In this document: positions 1-9,123 of the stretch, piece after piece
Layout: each line of letters starts with the position of its first letter
Numbering within the stretch: the first letter of the stretch is position 1
Assembly: GCF_014201735.1 (NCBI RefSeq)
Contig: NZ_JACHFE010000003.1
Span: 62,001-126,000, forward strand
Source of the DNA: Marinobacter oulmenensis
GTDB lineage: Bacteria; Pseudomonadota; Gammaproteobacteria; Pseudomonadales; Oleiphilaceae
DNA length: 64,000 nucleotides
Direction: 5' to 3'
Translations under genes and position numbers: made by a program
Notes under the pieces: generated by a model
What the model was told of the DNA's origin: nothing
Database searches by the model: none
Seen by the model: only the letters and a program-made list of their open reading frames with translations

Positions 1-91
1 CAACGTCAGCGTCCTGCTCGGCCAGCCAGTCAAAAAAACCGTTTTCAACGGCCCGGGCAAGACCGTTCACACTGATTGATACTACCCGCAT
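1..91 (-). CDS. crc: Crc / exodeoxyribonuclease III family protein, N-terminal fragment
   Basis: Only the first 30 codons lie in the window; the rest runs off the left edge. The reverse-strand reading begins [18 protein letters not shown] and continues with a Trp-Leu-Ala segment and ADV, the typical N-terminus of the endonuclease/exonuclease/phosphatase fold. The VNG near residues 8-10 carries the Asn that in true ExoIII is a metal or active-site ligand. Divergent placement next to pyrE is the arrangement of crc in Pseudomonas. Crc there is a catalytically inactive relative that acts with Hfq in catabolite repression. The fragment is too short to separate Crc from a genuine exonuclease III, so the symbol rests on context. 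Confidence 0.6.
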   Translation of the reverse strand, partial: MRVVSISVNGLARAVENGFFDWLAEQDADV

Positions 92-117
92 ACGTGTTCC
101 CTGATTCGGTTTGAGTG

Positions 118-123
118 TATGAT
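118..123 (+). promoter_or_regulatory. Possible -10 box for pyrE
   Basis: TATGAT matches the sigma70 -10 consensus at five of six positions and lies about 50 bases upstream of the chosen pyrE start. No good -35 element is visible 17 bases upstream (TGTTCC at 95-100), so this is a weak prediction. Confidence 0.25.
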
Positions 124-172
124 ACCGTTTTCAAGCATTAATGAAAGTTGCAACCCCGCCAGAAGCCTTGCC

Positions 173-811
173 ATGCACGACTATCAGCAAAAATTTATTG
201 AGTTTGCCATCCAGCGGAACGTTCTGCGTTTCGGAGAATTCACCCTTAAATCCGGACGCACCAGCCCGTATTTTTTTAATGCCGGGCTGTTCAATACTGG
301 AAATGACCTGCTGCAGCTAAGCAAAGCCTATGCCGCCGCTATAGAACGTAGTGGTCTGAATTATGACATCATTTTCGGACCTGCCTATAAGGGCATTCCC
401 TTGGCCACCGTGACCGCCATGGCACTCGCGGAGAGCGGCAGCAATAAACCGTTTGCCTTCAACCGCAAGGAAAAAAAGGATCACGGTGAGGGCGGCAATA
501 TTGTCGGTGCTCCATTGCAGGGCAAGGTGCTGATTGTCGATGATGTCATTACCGCCGGCACGGCCATTCGGGAATCAATCGACCTCATTCGTGAAGCCGG
601 CGCGGAACCCGCTGGCGTGCTGATTGCCCTGGACCGCCAGGAACGTGGCAACGGCGAATTGTCCGCAATCCAGGAAGTGGAACAGGAGTTCGGCATCCCC
701 GTTGTCAGCATCATCCGCCTGCAACAGGTCCTGGACTACCTGAAATCCCACCCGGAATTCTCCGGCCACGCAGACCAGGTGGCTGATTACCGGGACCGCT
801 ACGGAGTATGA
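173..811 (+). CDS. pyrE: Orotate phosphoribosyltransferase
   Basis: Joins orotate to PRPP to make orotidine 5'-phosphate, the fifth step of de novo pyrimidine synthesis, in the cytosol. From the chosen ATG the protein is 212 aa, matching the enterobacterial enzyme almost exactly. The N-terminus has the family pattern QKFIEFA, then [13 protein letters not shown] near residues 27-38. The PRPP loop [11 protein letters not shown] lies at residues 121-131, and the HGEGG flexible-loop motif near 104-108. An upstream in-frame ATG at 119 would add 18 residues with no family counterpart, so the internal start is preferred. The stop overlaps the start of the next gene by 4 bases, implying co-transcription. 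Confidence 0.97.
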   Translation: MHDYQQKFIEFAIQRNVLRFGEFTLKSGRTSPYFFNAGLFNTGNDLLQLSKAYAAAIERSGLNYDIIFGPAYKGIPLATVTAMALAESGSNKPFAFNRKEKKDHGEGGNIVGAPLQGKVLIVDDVITAGTAIRESIDLIREAGAEPAGVLIALDRQERGNGELSAIQEVEQEFGIPVVSIIRLQQVLDYLKSHPEFSGHADQVADYRDRYGV

Positions 812-1464
812 GCATGCTATACCGCCCGACCCTTTCACCGGTTCTGGCCGTTATCGCCGCTGTCGGCCTGATGACGGCCTCCGTCAGCCACGCAGGCATG
901 TACCGCTATAAAGATGAAAACGGTCGGATGGTTATCAGCAACACCATTCCACAGGAAGCCACCCAGCGTGGTTACGAGATTCTGGGCAGTAACGGCCGCG
1001 TGGTGGAAACCGTGCCACCAGCCCCCACCGAAGAGGAAATCGCGGCCCGGGAGGCAGAAAAGGAGCGCCAGCGCCAGCAGGAACGCCAGCACCAGCAGGA
1101 CCTGAAACTACTGGAACGCTACAGCAACCCGGACCAGGCGGTCCGCGCCCTGCATCGTAAAACCGAGGAGATGCAAAGCATCATCCAACTGAAGCGGGGC
1201 AACATTTCCGTGGTGTCCAGCCAGCTTGACAATGAACAGAGTCGCGCTGCGGATATGGAGCGGGCAGGCCGGGAGGTTCCGGAAAGTTCTCTGGAGAAGA
1301 TCCGGCGACTGGAATCCCAGATCGAGGATATTGAAAAGGAGATCGAACTCCAGCGGCAAAACATCAACGACATGCGGGAACAGTTCATCCAGGACATCGA
1401 GCGCCTGGAGGTGATCACCGATCGAAAACGGACTCTGCCGCTGGATCGAAAGGAAGACCAGTAG
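808..1464 (+). CDS. DUF4124 domain protein with signal peptide and coiled coil
   Basis: A 218-residue exported protein of unknown function. The first ~29 residues form a signal peptide ending near SHA. The mature N-terminus [17 protein letters not shown] is the core of the DUF4124 domain, common in periplasmic proteins of gammaproteobacteria. From about residue 80 it is very rich in Glu, Gln and Arg ([15 protein letters not shown]), and residues 105-205 look like a long coiled coil. The start codon overlaps the pyrE stop (ATGA), so the two genes are translationally coupled. No catalytic motif is visible; a structural or scaffolding role in the envelope is a guess. Confidence 0.85.
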   Translation: MSMLYRPTLSPVLAVIAAVGLMTASVSHAGMYRYKDENGRMVISNTIPQEATQRGYEILGSNGRVVETVPPAPTEEEIAAREAEKERQRQQERQHQQDLKLLERYSNPDQAVRALHRKTEEMQSIIQLKRGNISVVSSQLDNEQSRAADMERAGREVPESSLEKIRRLESQIEDIEKEIELQRQNINDMREQFIQDIERLEVITDRKRTLPLDRKEDQ

Positions 1465-1483
1465 GCCCGTCAGTCGACGGGCC
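1464..1483. terminator. Hairpin between convergent genes
   Basis: GGCCCGTC and GACGGGCC pair perfectly over 8 bp around the 4-base loop AGTC. It begins on the last base of the DUF4124 stop codon and lies just before the stop of the convergent DUF2782 gene. There is no T-tract on either side, so it may act as a weak or Rho-assisted bidirectional terminator or as a 3'-end stabiliser. Confidence 0.5.
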
Positions 1484-1498
1484 CGTTAGCACATCAAC

Positions 1499-1843
1499 CT
1501 ACCAGCGGAACAGCACCCAGCTAGGGATCAGCATGTCCGTCTCATCTTCACGAATCCAGCCCCCGCCGTCTGCCGGCACCAGGTAATAGGCGGGCCCGGT
1601 TTCCGGGACAACCTTGATTTCGCGCAGCTCGCCGTTCACCCGGTATTCATAGAACACCTTGTTATCTCCCGGGCGGATCACGATCTGCGGCCCCTCTTCC
1701 GAAGTCTGGTAGTCGGAGGTAACCACCGGCTCATCGGGAGCCTGTACCTGTGAGTCATCAAGTGATCCTGTCTCCTGAGCCAGCACCTGGAACGGCAAAA
1801 GCCCAAGTAGAAAGGCGGAACAGACGATTCGTTTCATATTCAT
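1499..1843 (-). CDS. DUF2782 domain protein, exported
   Basis: A 114-residue protein with a signal peptide (MNMKRIVCSAFLLGLLPFQ, cleavage near VLAQE). The conserved segment after it contains PQIVIRPGDNKVFYEYRVNG, then IKVVPETGPAYYLVP and a Trp-rich end, which is the DUF2782 pattern. This family is found next to polA in Pseudomonas-like genomes, and here it is divergent from polA. Function is unknown. The start was placed at the ATG beginning the signal peptide; 17 further codons upstream are open but carry no signal and would run into the polA promoter region. Confidence 0.85.
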   Translation of the reverse strand: MNMKRIVCSAFLLGLLPFQVLAQETGSLDDSQVQAPDEPVVTSDYQTSEEGPQIVIRPGDNKVFYEYRVNGELREIKVVPETGPAYYLVPADGGGWIREDETDMLIPSWVLFRW

Positions 1844-1923
1844 GGTACCCTTTGCGTCATCTTTCTGGTTACAGAGTTGCACAAGCCAACCCACGCTTCA
1901 ATCAAATCCGGATCTGCCTTGTT

Positions 1924-4644
1924 ATGACTGAGAACAGCACCCCACCTGTGGTACTTGTGGACGGCTCCTCCTATCTGTTCCGGGCCTACCATGCGTTACC
2001 GCCACTGACCACCAGCAACAACCTGCCTACCGGAGCCATCAAGGGCGTAACCAGTATGCTCCGGCGGCTGGAGCAGGATTACCCCGGCTCCAAGGTCGTG
2101 GTGGTGTTTGACGCCAAAGGCAAAACCTTCCGGCACGAGATGTACGAGGAATACAAGGCCAATCGTCCACCCATGCCGGAGGATCTGGCGGTTCAGATCG
2201 AACCCATCCACAACATCGTAAAGGCCATGGGGCTACCGTTGCTGATTGTCCCCGGTGTCGAAGCGGACGATGTCATCGGCACCCTCGCCCACGAAGCCAC
2301 GAGCAAAGGCATTGACGTGGTGGTGTCCACCGGCGACAAGGACATGGCCCAACTGGTCAGTGACCATGTCACCCTGATCAACACCATGACCGAAACCGCC
2401 ATGGACCGGGACGGCGTGTCCGACAAATTCGGTGTGGCTCCAGAGCAGATTGTGGATTACCTGGCACTGGTCGGCGACAAGGTGGATAACATACCCGGCG
2501 TCAACAAATGTGGACCGAAAACCGCAGTCAAGTGGCTGCAGACCTACGAGAACCTCAGCAACCTGATTGAGCATTCCAGCGAAATCAAGGGCAAGATCGG
2601 CGAATACCTCCGGGAAGCCACCGACACCCTGCCGTTGAGCCGCGAACTGGCGACCATCCGTACGGACGTTGAGCTGGACTTCGGCCTGGAGGACCTGACC
2701 GATCGCAGGCAGGACGACGAGGCCCTGCTGGGGCTGTTCCGTGAGTATGAATTCCGCAACTGGATCGCGGAACTGGAAAACGCCGACAGCAAATCCCCCG
2801 ACACAACAGACCCGGCGCCGGTTGAAAAGCCGGAGAAGCGCTACAGCATGGTCACCGACCAGGGCGAACTAGACCAGTGGCTGGAGCGCCTGAAACAGGC
2901 CGAACTGTTCGCCTTCGACACAGAAACCACCAGCCTGCGCTACATGGACGCAGAAATTGTCGGACTGTCCTTCGCCATCGAACCAGGCGAAGCCGTGTAT
3001 GTGCCACTGGGACACGACTACATGGGCGCCCCGGAACAACTGGACCGGGACTCCGTGCTTGGGCAGTTCCGGCCACTGCTTGAGGATCCGACCCGGAAAA
3101 AGGTGGGCCAGAATCTGAAGTACGACAAGAACGTGCTGGCCAACCATGGCATCAATCTTGAGGGCATTGCCGAAGATACGATGCTGGAATCCTATGTCTA
3201 CAACTCCGTGGGCAGCCGCCACGACATGGATACACTGGCCCGGGAATACCTGAACGAAAACACCATCACCTACGAAGCCATCGCCGGCAAAGGCGCCAAG
3301 CAACTGAGCTTCAACCAGATCGACCTGGAACAGGCGGCCCCCTATGCCGCGGAAGACGCCGACATCACCCTGCGCCTGCATCAGACACTGAGCCCGAAAC
3401 TGAAGACTACCGGCCGGCTGGAAGCCGTGTACCGGGAGATCGACCTGCCACTGGTACCGGTACTGTCCCGCATGGAACAGCGCGGCACCCTGATCAATGC
3501 CAGCACCCTGCGCCAACACAGCCAGGAACTGGCCGAGCGCATGTCACAGCTTGAAGAGGCCGCCCACGAAGTGGCCGGTGAGGCCTTCAACCTGGGCTCC
3601 ACCAAACAGTTGCAGGCCATCCTGTACGATAAATTCGGACTGCGGGTAATCAAGAAGACGCCCAAAGGCGCCCCGTCCACCGCGGAGCCGGTCCTGCAGG
3701 AACTCGCTCACGAGCACGAACTGCCCCGGCTGATCGTCGAGCACCGAAGCCTCAGCAAGCTCAAGTCCACCTATACCGACACCCTGCCGGAGCTGATTCA
3801 TCACCGCACCGGGCGGGTCCACACCTCCTATCATCAGGCAGTGACGGCCACCGGCCGGTTGTCGTCGTCGGAACCGAACCTGCAGAACATCCCGATCCGT
3901 ACCGAAGAAGGCCGGCGCATCCGCCAGGCCTTCACCGCGCCGGAAGGCCGCAAGCTGGTGGCTGCGGACTACTCCCAGATCGAACTGCGCATCATGGCGC
4001 ACCTGTCCGGCGACAAGGGCCTGCTGAACGCCTTTGCCCACGGCGAGGACATTCACCGCGCGACAGCTGCGGAAGTCTTCAACGTCAGCCTGGAGGAGGT
4101 GAGCAGTGACCAGCGCCGCAGCGCCAAGGCCATTAACTTCGGCCTGATCTATGGCATGTCCGCGTTCGGGCTGTCCCGGCAACTGGAGGTGGACCGCAAG
4201 ACTGCCCAGCACTACATTGACCGCTACTTCGAACGCTACCCGGGCGTGCTGACCTATATGGACAACATCCGCAAACAGGCCCATGAAGATGGCTTCGTGG
4301 AAACCCTGTTTGGCCGGCGCCTGTACCTGCCGGACATCAATGCCCGCAACAAACAGATGCAGCAGGCCGCCGAAAGAACGGCCATCAATGCCCCCATGCA
4401 GGGAACCGCGGCGGACATCATCAAGCGCGCGATGATTGAAGTGGATAACTGGCTGCGCCAGGAGCACCCGGACGACGCGATCATGACCATGCAGGTCCAC
4501 GACGAACTGATTATCGAAGTGGAAGAGTCTGCTCTGGATAAAGTCCGGGAAGGACTGATCCAACGCATGTCGGCGGCAGCCGAACTCGATGTGCCCCTGC
4601 TGGTTGAAGCCGGCGTAGGCGACAACTGGGATCAGGCCCACTGA
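1924..4644 (+). CDS. polA: DNA polymerase I
   Basis: Repair and Okazaki-fragment polymerase with three activities. The protein is 906 aa from the ATG giving MTENSTPPVVLVDGSSYLFR, where LVDGSSYLFRAYH is the 5'-nuclease start. The 5'-nuclease also shows GVEADDVIG and STGDKDMAQLV. The 3'-5' proofreading domain is intact, with the DxE pair at Asp332 and Glu334 (FAFDTETTSL) and YAAEDADITLR later. The polymerase domain has motif A DYSQIELRIMAH (Asp682), the O-helix RRSAKAINFGLIYG, and motif C VHDELIIEV (Asp860). Length and motifs match a complete, active enzyme. The open frame extends upstream to 1750 over the divergent DUF2782 gene, but that part has no family similarity. Confidence 0.98.
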   Translation: MTENSTPPVVLVDGSSYLFRAYHALPPLTTSNNLPTGAIKGVTSMLRRLEQDYPGSKVVVVFDAKGKTFRHEMYEEYKANRPPMPEDLAVQIEPIHNIVKAMGLPLLIVPGVEADDVIGTLAHEATSKGIDVVVSTGDKDMAQLVSDHVTLINTMTETAMDRDGVSDKFGVAPEQIVDYLALVGDKVDNIPGVNKCGPKTAVKWLQTYENLSNLIEHSSEIKGKIGEYLREATDTLPLSRELATIRTDVELDFGLEDLTDRRQDDEALLGLFREYEFRNWIAELENADSKSPDTTDPAPVEKPEKRYSMVTDQGELDQWLERLKQAELFAFDTETTSLRYMDAEIVGLSFAIEPGEAVYVPLGHDYMGAPEQLDRDSVLGQFRPLLEDPTRKKVGQNLKYDKNVLANHGINLEGIAEDTMLESYVYNSVGSRHDMDTLAREYLNENTITYEAIAGKGAKQLSFNQIDLEQAAPYAAEDADITLRLHQTLSPKLKTTGRLEAVYREIDLPLVPVLSRMEQRGTLINASTLRQHSQELAERMSQLEEAAHEVAGEAFNLGSTKQLQAILYDKFGLRVIKKTPKGAPSTAEPVLQELAHEHELPRLIVEHRSLSKLKSTYTDTLPELIHHRTGRVHTSYHQAVTATGRLSSSEPNLQNIPIRTEEGRRIRQAFTAPEGRKLVAADYSQIELRIMAHLSGDKGLLNAFAHGEDIHRATAAEVFNVSLEEVSSDQRRSAKAINFGLIYGMSAFGLSRQLEVDRKTAQHYIDRYFERYPGVLTYMDNIRKQAHEDGFVETLFGRRLYLPDINARNKQMQQAAERTAINAPMQGTAADIIKRAMIEVDNWLRQEHPDDAIMTMQVHDELIIEVEESALDKVREGLIQRMSAAAELDVPLLVEAGVGDNWDQAH

Positions 4645-4654
4645 ACCACCGCAA

Positions 4655-4703
4655 CCGCCCTTTTTCTGTCCGTGGTCCGCGACCATGCACGGAAACAGGG
4701 CGG
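4655..4703 (+). terminator. Interrupted stem-loop downstream of polA
   Basis: CCGCCCT at 4655-4661 pairs with AGGGCGG at 4697-4703, and CCGTG pairs with CACGG inside it, around an unpaired loop. It starts 10 bases after the polA stop. There is no T-tract on the 3' side, so termination is only a suggestion. Confidence 0.35.
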
Positions 4704-4787
4704 CCACCCCCCTTCCGATCATCGCCCCGACACTGATTTAGCCAGAATTCCGACAACGGCACGAAAGATGCTTTGGCCTGCCTATGC

Positions 4788-4801
4788 GGGGATTTATCCC
4801 C
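4788..4801. promoter_or_regulatory. Short dyad upstream of small unknown gene
   Basis: GGGGATTTATCCCC is a perfect 6-bp inverted repeat with a TT centre, 29 bases before the start of the next gene. The spacing is too short for an RNA hairpin, so an operator is more likely than a terminator. No regulator can be named. Confidence 0.3.
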
Positions 4802-4830
4802 TCGGTAGCAAACGCAATGCGAGGCCTGTC

Positions 4831-5193
4831 ATGAATACTGCAACGAGTGAACGCAGCTGGCTGTTTGACCCGGCGCTATTGAAGCTCGTACACCAGTGCC
4901 GGCGGTTAATCCAGTCGGAATTCGGGGTAAAGCTTCACCTCAACGAGGCCAACCTGGAAGAGAAACTGGCGGAGTATGCCGCCAAGACCCGCTCCAGGCA
5001 CCTGGTACATACCTGGGAAGTGCTCAAGCAGCGCGTACCGGAACTGGAAGCGCCCGACGAGGACGAGACCCTGAAAACCTATCGTGGACAGCCGATTGCC
5101 GAGGAACCGGCACAGAAGAGGGCAAGCGAGGAAGAGGATGCCAGCCGTCCCCGGCACAACAAGGTGATTTACCGGGGACGAGTGGTCGGCTGA
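4831..5193 (+). CDS. Conserved-looking small protein of unknown function
   Basis: A 120-residue soluble protein with no signal peptide or membrane segment. The first ~75 residues look helical (LLKLVHQCRRLIQSEFGV, NLEEKLAEYAAKT). The C-terminal 45 residues are acidic and probably disordered, ending in HNKVIYRGRVVG. I do not recognise the family. The ATG at 4831 has GAGG 7 bases upstream; an upstream start at 4672 would read through the stem-loop after polA and is unlikely. It stands alone between polA and the convergent FadL gene. Codon use looks like that of its neighbours, supporting a real gene. Confidence 0.7.
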   Translation: MNTATSERSWLFDPALLKLVHQCRRLIQSEFGVKLHLNEANLEEKLAEYAAKTRSRHLVHTWEVLKQRVPELEAPDEDETLKTYRGQPIAEEPAQKRASEEEDASRPRHNKVIYRGRVVG

Positions 5194-5217
5194 GCCCGCT
5201 AGGCGGACTCAGCCACT
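5181..5217. terminator. Hairpin between convergent genes
   Basis: AGTGG pairs with CCACT, CTGAG with CTCAG, and CCGC with GCGG around a TAG loop, with a 4-base bulge and one mismatch. It overlaps the end of the small unknown gene and precedes the fadL-like stop, so it could serve both convergent transcripts. There is no T-run. Confidence 0.45.
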
Positions 5218-5235
5218 CCAACAATCAACAGGGCT

Positions 5236-6654
5236 TTAGAAGGCCTTGCTGACCTGAACGGAAGCACTCCAGGCGCTGAGGTCGTACTCGGCATCGTAGC
5301 CTGAGTTCGGATCCTGCGGATTGCGCTCGGAGCCATTGGAGGTCAGGACGTACGTACGGTCGCTGACTTCAGGATCCTCGTCGAAGATGAGGGTGCCCAC
5401 GGCCGCATCCACGGTCCACCCGCTGTTAGCATCTTTCCACTGGGTCCCAAGCGTCAGCCAGTGACGATCAGCGGAAGGAATACGGGCCGTCAGAATTTCA
5501 TCAACCGGTGACTCGTCGTAAGCATAGCCGGCCTTCAACTGCCACGCAGGCGTCGCCTGCCAGATCGCCCCCACATTGTACTGCCAGGTATCTTCCCACT
5601 CTTCCGGGATGTGAGTCAGTTGCCCCGGCTGGCCACCCGGGCTCTGAGAAGTCAGTGGCTCACTGGAATCGCGGCCATAGATATCCAGAGCTTCGAAGCG
5701 GCTCCATTTGGCGTAGGTTGCGCCTGCCAGCAGGGTGATGTCATCAGTCAGCTTATGACTAAAGCCCGCTGAAATACTTTCCGGAATGTTGAGAGGAACC
5801 CGAACCGGCTCTTTGGAATTCAGAGGCACGGCAAAGCCACCAGTCTGGGCATTGGCCACGGAGACATTAGTGAATTCGGCATCCCCCTCAAGCTCCAACT
5901 CCGTACCTGTCTGGAAAGTCAACCCGAGCTGAGTGCGCTGGCTCAGATCATAAAGGAAGCCAACCTGGAAGGTAACACCGACATCATCACCCTCAATATT
6001 GGCATAGCCTTCCGAGGTAGCCCCTGGGCCAGTGCCTGAAGGAGCGTTGAAGTTAGTTCCGGAGTTGTCCATGTACCGGGAAAGCGTACCTTCGGCATAC
6101 ATGATATTCATTCCCACACCCATGGACAGCCCCTGCCCATTATTGATGGAGAAAGACGGGGCAAACGAAATCACAGACAGCTCAGTTTCATCGGCATAGA
6201 AGCGGCCAGCGAAATCATTGTCGTAGTCCGCTGCCAGCCCATAAGGGGCGTGCAGAGCAAAACCAACATCCACTGAGTCGCTCACTTCATGGGTGAAGAA
6301 AACGCTCGGCAGCACGGCGGGGTCCGCAATGTCGCCACCATCAGATCCACTGACAGGCTGGCCCAACTGATTGGTCGCTTCGATGGTGTCGCCCTTGGCT
6401 TCAGCATCAATGTCCAGCACAGACGCACCAAACGACAAGTTGGTACCAGACAGCTTGCTCATGCCTGCGGGGTTGAAAATTACGGTACTGGCATCTGCAG
6501 CATAGGCGGCGGAGCCAGCATTGGCGTAGCCCATGGTGCTGGCGCTCTGTTCGTTCAGAGAGAAACCACCCGCCATGACGCTGGCTGGCGCTGCTACGGC
6601 GGCCAGCGTTGCCAGACGGACTGCTTTTGCGAGGGTATTGGTATTCTTGTACAT
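5236..6654 (-). CDS. FadL-family outer-membrane transport protein
   Basis: A 472-residue outer-membrane beta-barrel of the FadL/OmpP1/TodX family, which lets long-chain fatty acids or other hydrophobic compounds such as hydrocarbons cross the outer membrane. A signal peptide (MYKNTNTLAKAVRLATLAAV) ends near VMA, and the mature protein begins GGFSLNEQSASTMGYANAG, the N-terminal hatch signature of the family. The C-terminus ends in Phe (VQVSKAF), as expected for BAM-inserted barrels. The start has a strong ribosome site (AAAGGAGA). Substrate cannot be told from sequence; no fad or alkane genes are adjacent. The gene is monocistronic, with a hairpin after its stop. Confidence 0.93.
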   Translation of the reverse strand: MYKNTNTLAKAVRLATLAAVAAPASVMAGGFSLNEQSASTMGYANAGSAAYAADASTVIFNPAGMSKLSGTNLSFGASVLDIDAEAKGDTIEATNQLGQPVSGSDGGDIADPAVLPSVFFTHEVSDSVDVGFALHAPYGLAADYDNDFAGRFYADETELSVISFAPSFSINNGQGLSMGVGMNIMYAEGTLSRYMDNSGTNFNAPSGTGPGATSEGYANIEGDDVGVTFQVGFLYDLSQRTQLGLTFQTGTELELEGDAEFTNVSVANAQTGGFAVPLNSKEPVRVPLNIPESISAGFSHKLTDDITLLAGATYAKWSRFEALDIYGRDSSEPLTSQSPGGQPGQLTHIPEEWEDTWQYNVGAIWQATPAWQLKAGYAYDESPVDEILTARIPSADRHWLTLGTQWKDANSGWTVDAAVGTLIFDEDPEVSDRTYVLTSNGSERNPQDPNSGYDAEYDLSAWSASVQVSKAF

Positions 6655-6721
6655 GCTATCTCCTTTATCAGTCACGGGCGGGAGTATCGCAGTACAAAGA
6701 GAGCACCTCAACTGCATAAAA

Positions 6722-6731
6722 CAAACGTTTG
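6722..6731. promoter_or_regulatory. Palindrome upstream of the FadL-type gene
   Basis: CAAACGTTTG is a perfect 10-bp palindrome 68 bases upstream of the FadL-type start, in an AT-rich promoter region. It has the look of a TetR-family operator. Fatty-acid regulators such as PsrA bind CAAAC/GTTTG half-sites, though usually with bases between the halves. No regulator gene is in the window. Confidence 0.35.
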
Positions 6732-6784
6732 AATGCTATTATGTAACTTTTTGTATCAATGGCTTGGCCAACGGCTGCCGCCAT

Positions 6785-7906
6785 TCAATCATCCTGTATC
6801 GACAACTTGTCCACCGACGATGCCAACTGATCCGCGCCCTGGGCATCGGCCCCCAGTTTGATCATCAGGCGCAGATCGTTCGCGGAGTCCGCATGCGCCA
6901 GGGCATCCTCGTAGGTGATCGAGCCCTCGGCGTAGAGCTTGTACAGAGCCTGGTCAAAGGTCTGCATGCCCGCTTCGTTGGACTTGGCCATCAGCTCTTT
7001 GAGCTTGTGCACCTCCCCCTTGCGGATAATGTCCGCGGCCAGAGGAGTATTGATCAGCACCTCAATCACTGCCTTGCGGCCCTGACCATCCGGTGTGGGG
7101 ATCAACTGCTGGGCCACGATGGCCTTGAGGTTCAGTGACAGATCCATCCATAACTGGTTGTGCTGCTCCGGCGGGAAGAACTGGATGATCCGGTCCAGCG
7201 CCTGGTTGGCGTTGTTGGCGTGCAGGGTGGCCAGACACAGGTGGCCGGTTTCGGCAAACTGCACGGAATACTCCATGGTCTGCTTGGTGCGCACCTCGCC
7301 GATCAGGATGACGTCAGGCGCCTGACGAAGGGTGTTTTTCAGGGCCACCTCAAAACTCTCGGTGTCGATGCCCACTTCCCGCTGGGTCACGATGCAGCCC
7401 TGGTGCTGATGGACAAATTCGATCGGGTCCTCGATGGAAATGATATGGCCACGGCTGTTGCGATTGCGGTGGCCAAGCATGGCAGCCAGCGAGGTCGACT
7501 TACCGGTACCGGTGGCGCCCACAAACATCACCAGACCCCGCTTGGTCATGGCCAGATCCTTGATGATTTCCGGCAGCGACAGATCATCGATCTGCGGAAT
7601 CTTCACTTCGATACGGCGCAAGACCATGCCGCACAGGTTGCGCTGGAAGAAGGCCGACACCCGGAACCGGCCGATGCCCCTTGCGCTGATGGCGAAGTTG
7701 CACTCGTGAGAGGTGTCAAATTCTTCCCGCTGTCGCTCGTTCATGGCCCCATAGACCAACTCCCGGGTCTGCTCCGGAGTCAGCGCGCTCTTGGTAATCG
7801 GGAGCACCTTGCCGTGAACCTTCATGCTGGGCGGCACACCTGCCGTGATAAACAGGTCCGAACCACCCTTTTCCACCATCAGCCGCAACAGTTTTTCGAA
7901 TTCCAT
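6785..7906 (-). CDS. pilU: Type IV pilus retraction ATPase PilU
   Basis: Hexameric PilT-like motor at the inner-membrane base of type IV pili; it assists PilT in retraction and twitching. The protein is 373 aa. Walker A GATGTGKST is at residues 130-138, preceded by a PAS-like N-domain (MEFEKLLRLMVEKGGSDLFI). The Asp box IEDPIEF lies near 158-164 and the Walker B/GEVR motif near 203-206. It follows pilT on the same strand after 130 bases. The missing AIRNLIRE motif and the longer C-terminus separate it from PilT. Confidence 0.95.
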   Translation of the reverse strand: MEFEKLLRLMVEKGGSDLFITAGVPPSMKVHGKVLPITKSALTPEQTRELVYGAMNERQREEFDTSHECNFAISARGIGRFRVSAFFQRNLCGMVLRRIEVKIPQIDDLSLPEIIKDLAMTKRGLVMFVGATGTGKSTSLAAMLGHRNRNSRGHIISIEDPIEFVHQHQGCIVTQREVGIDTESFEVALKNTLRQAPDVILIGEVRTKQTMEYSVQFAETGHLCLATLHANNANQALDRIIQFFPPEQHNQLWMDLSLNLKAIVAQQLIPTPDGQGRKAVIEVLINTPLAADIIRKGEVHKLKELMAKSNEAGMQTFDQALYKLYAEGSITYEDALAHADSANDLRLMIKLGADAQGADQLASSVDKLSIQDD

Positions 7907-8036
7907 TTGGTTTACCTACATTGTTTTCCAAGCCGGATGCAAAGATGAATGAAGCCGCCTTTGCTCACCATTATGGAGCCGGCAAACGCCAAGGCTTACA
8001 GGCGCGGTTGGCTCCAAGTCAGCAGCCTAACCCATT

Positions 8037-9071
8037 TTAGAAATTATCCGGCATCTTCGCCTTCGCCCGCGCCGCGTCACGGGAAATCAGGCCTTTCTGC
8101 AGCAGCCGCTCCAGGCATTGGTCCAGCGTCTGCATACCCAGTGAGCCGCCGGTCTGGATGGACGAGTACATCTGGGCAATCTTGTCTTCCCGGATCAGGT
8201 TCCGGATGGCCGGGGTTCCGAGCATGATTTCGTGGGCGGCAATCCGGCCGCCGCCCATTTTCTTCATCAGGGACTGGGAGATAACCGCCTGCAGGGATTC
8301 CGACAGCATGGAACGGACCATGGACTTCTCTTCGGCCGGGAAGACATCCACTACCCGGTCAATGGTCTTGGCCGCCGAGGTGGTGTGCAGGGTGCCGAAC
8401 ACAAGGTGGCCGGTTTCCGCCGCGGTCAGCGCCAGGCGGATGGTTTCCAGATCCCGCAGCTCGCCGACCAGGATGATGTCAGGGTCTTCCCGCAGTGCCG
8501 AACGCAGCGCTTCGTTGAAGCCCAGGGTGTCCCGGTGCACCTCACGCTGGTTGACCAGGCATTTCTTGGAGTCGTGCACGAATTCGATGGGGTCCTCAAT
8601 GGTGAGGATATGCTCGTAACGGGTGTCGTTGATGTAGTCCATCATCGCCGCCAGCGTAGTGGACTTACCCGAACCGGTCGGGCCGGTAACCAGCACCAGG
8701 CCCCGGGGCACCGAGGAGATGTCCTTGAAAACCTGGCCCATGCCCAGATCATCCATGGTCAGGACTTTCGAGGGGATGGTCCGGAACACGGCGCCGGCGC
8801 CGCGGTTCTGGTTGAAGGCGTTAACACGGAAGCGGGCGACGCCCGGCACCTCAAAGGAAAAGTCGGTTTCCAGGAACTCCTCGAAATCCTTGCGCTGCTT
8901 GTCGTTCATGATGTCGTACATCAGCCCGTGGACTTCCTTGTGCTCCATGGGCGGCAGGTTGATGCGACGCACATCACCATCAACACGAATCATCGGGGGC
9001 AAGCCGGCGGACAGGTGCAAATCAGACGCACCCTGTTTCACCGAAAAGGCAAGCAGTTCAGTAATATCCAT
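8037..9071 (-). CDS. pilT: Type IV pilus retraction ATPase PilT
   Basis: Main motor for pilus retraction, twitching motility and DNA uptake. The 344-residue protein starts MDITELLAFSVKQGASDLHL, the classic PilT N-terminus. Walker A GPTGSGKST is at 130-138, IEDPIEFVH near 158-166, GELRD near 203-207, and the retraction motif AIRNLIRE lies in the C-terminal domain. It is the first gene of the minus-strand pair pilT-pilU and is divergent from yggS, with 52 bases between starts that must hold both promoters or leaders. The 130-base pilT-pilU spacer contains no recognisable gene. Confidence 0.98.
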   Translation of the reverse strand: MDITELLAFSVKQGASDLHLSAGLPPMIRVDGDVRRINLPPMEHKEVHGLMYDIMNDKQRKDFEEFLETDFSFEVPGVARFRVNAFNQNRGAGAVFRTIPSKVLTMDDLGMGQVFKDISSVPRGLVLVTGPTGSGKSTTLAAMMDYINDTRYEHILTIEDPIEFVHDSKKCLVNQREVHRDTLGFNEALRSALREDPDIILVGELRDLETIRLALTAAETGHLVFGTLHTTSAAKTIDRVVDVFPAEEKSMVRSMLSESLQAVISQSLMKKMGGGRIAAHEIMLGTPAIRNLIREDKIAQMYSSIQTGGSLGMQTLDQCLERLLQKGLISRDAARAKAKMPDNF

Positions 9072-9123
9072 AGGATTCCTCGGAGGGCTTTTTCTTTTGG
9101 TCCAGAAGCGGCAAACTCACCGT

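Noticed and set aside
3544..4722. 392-codon open frame antisense to polA
   Set aside because: Shadow of the polymerase domain.
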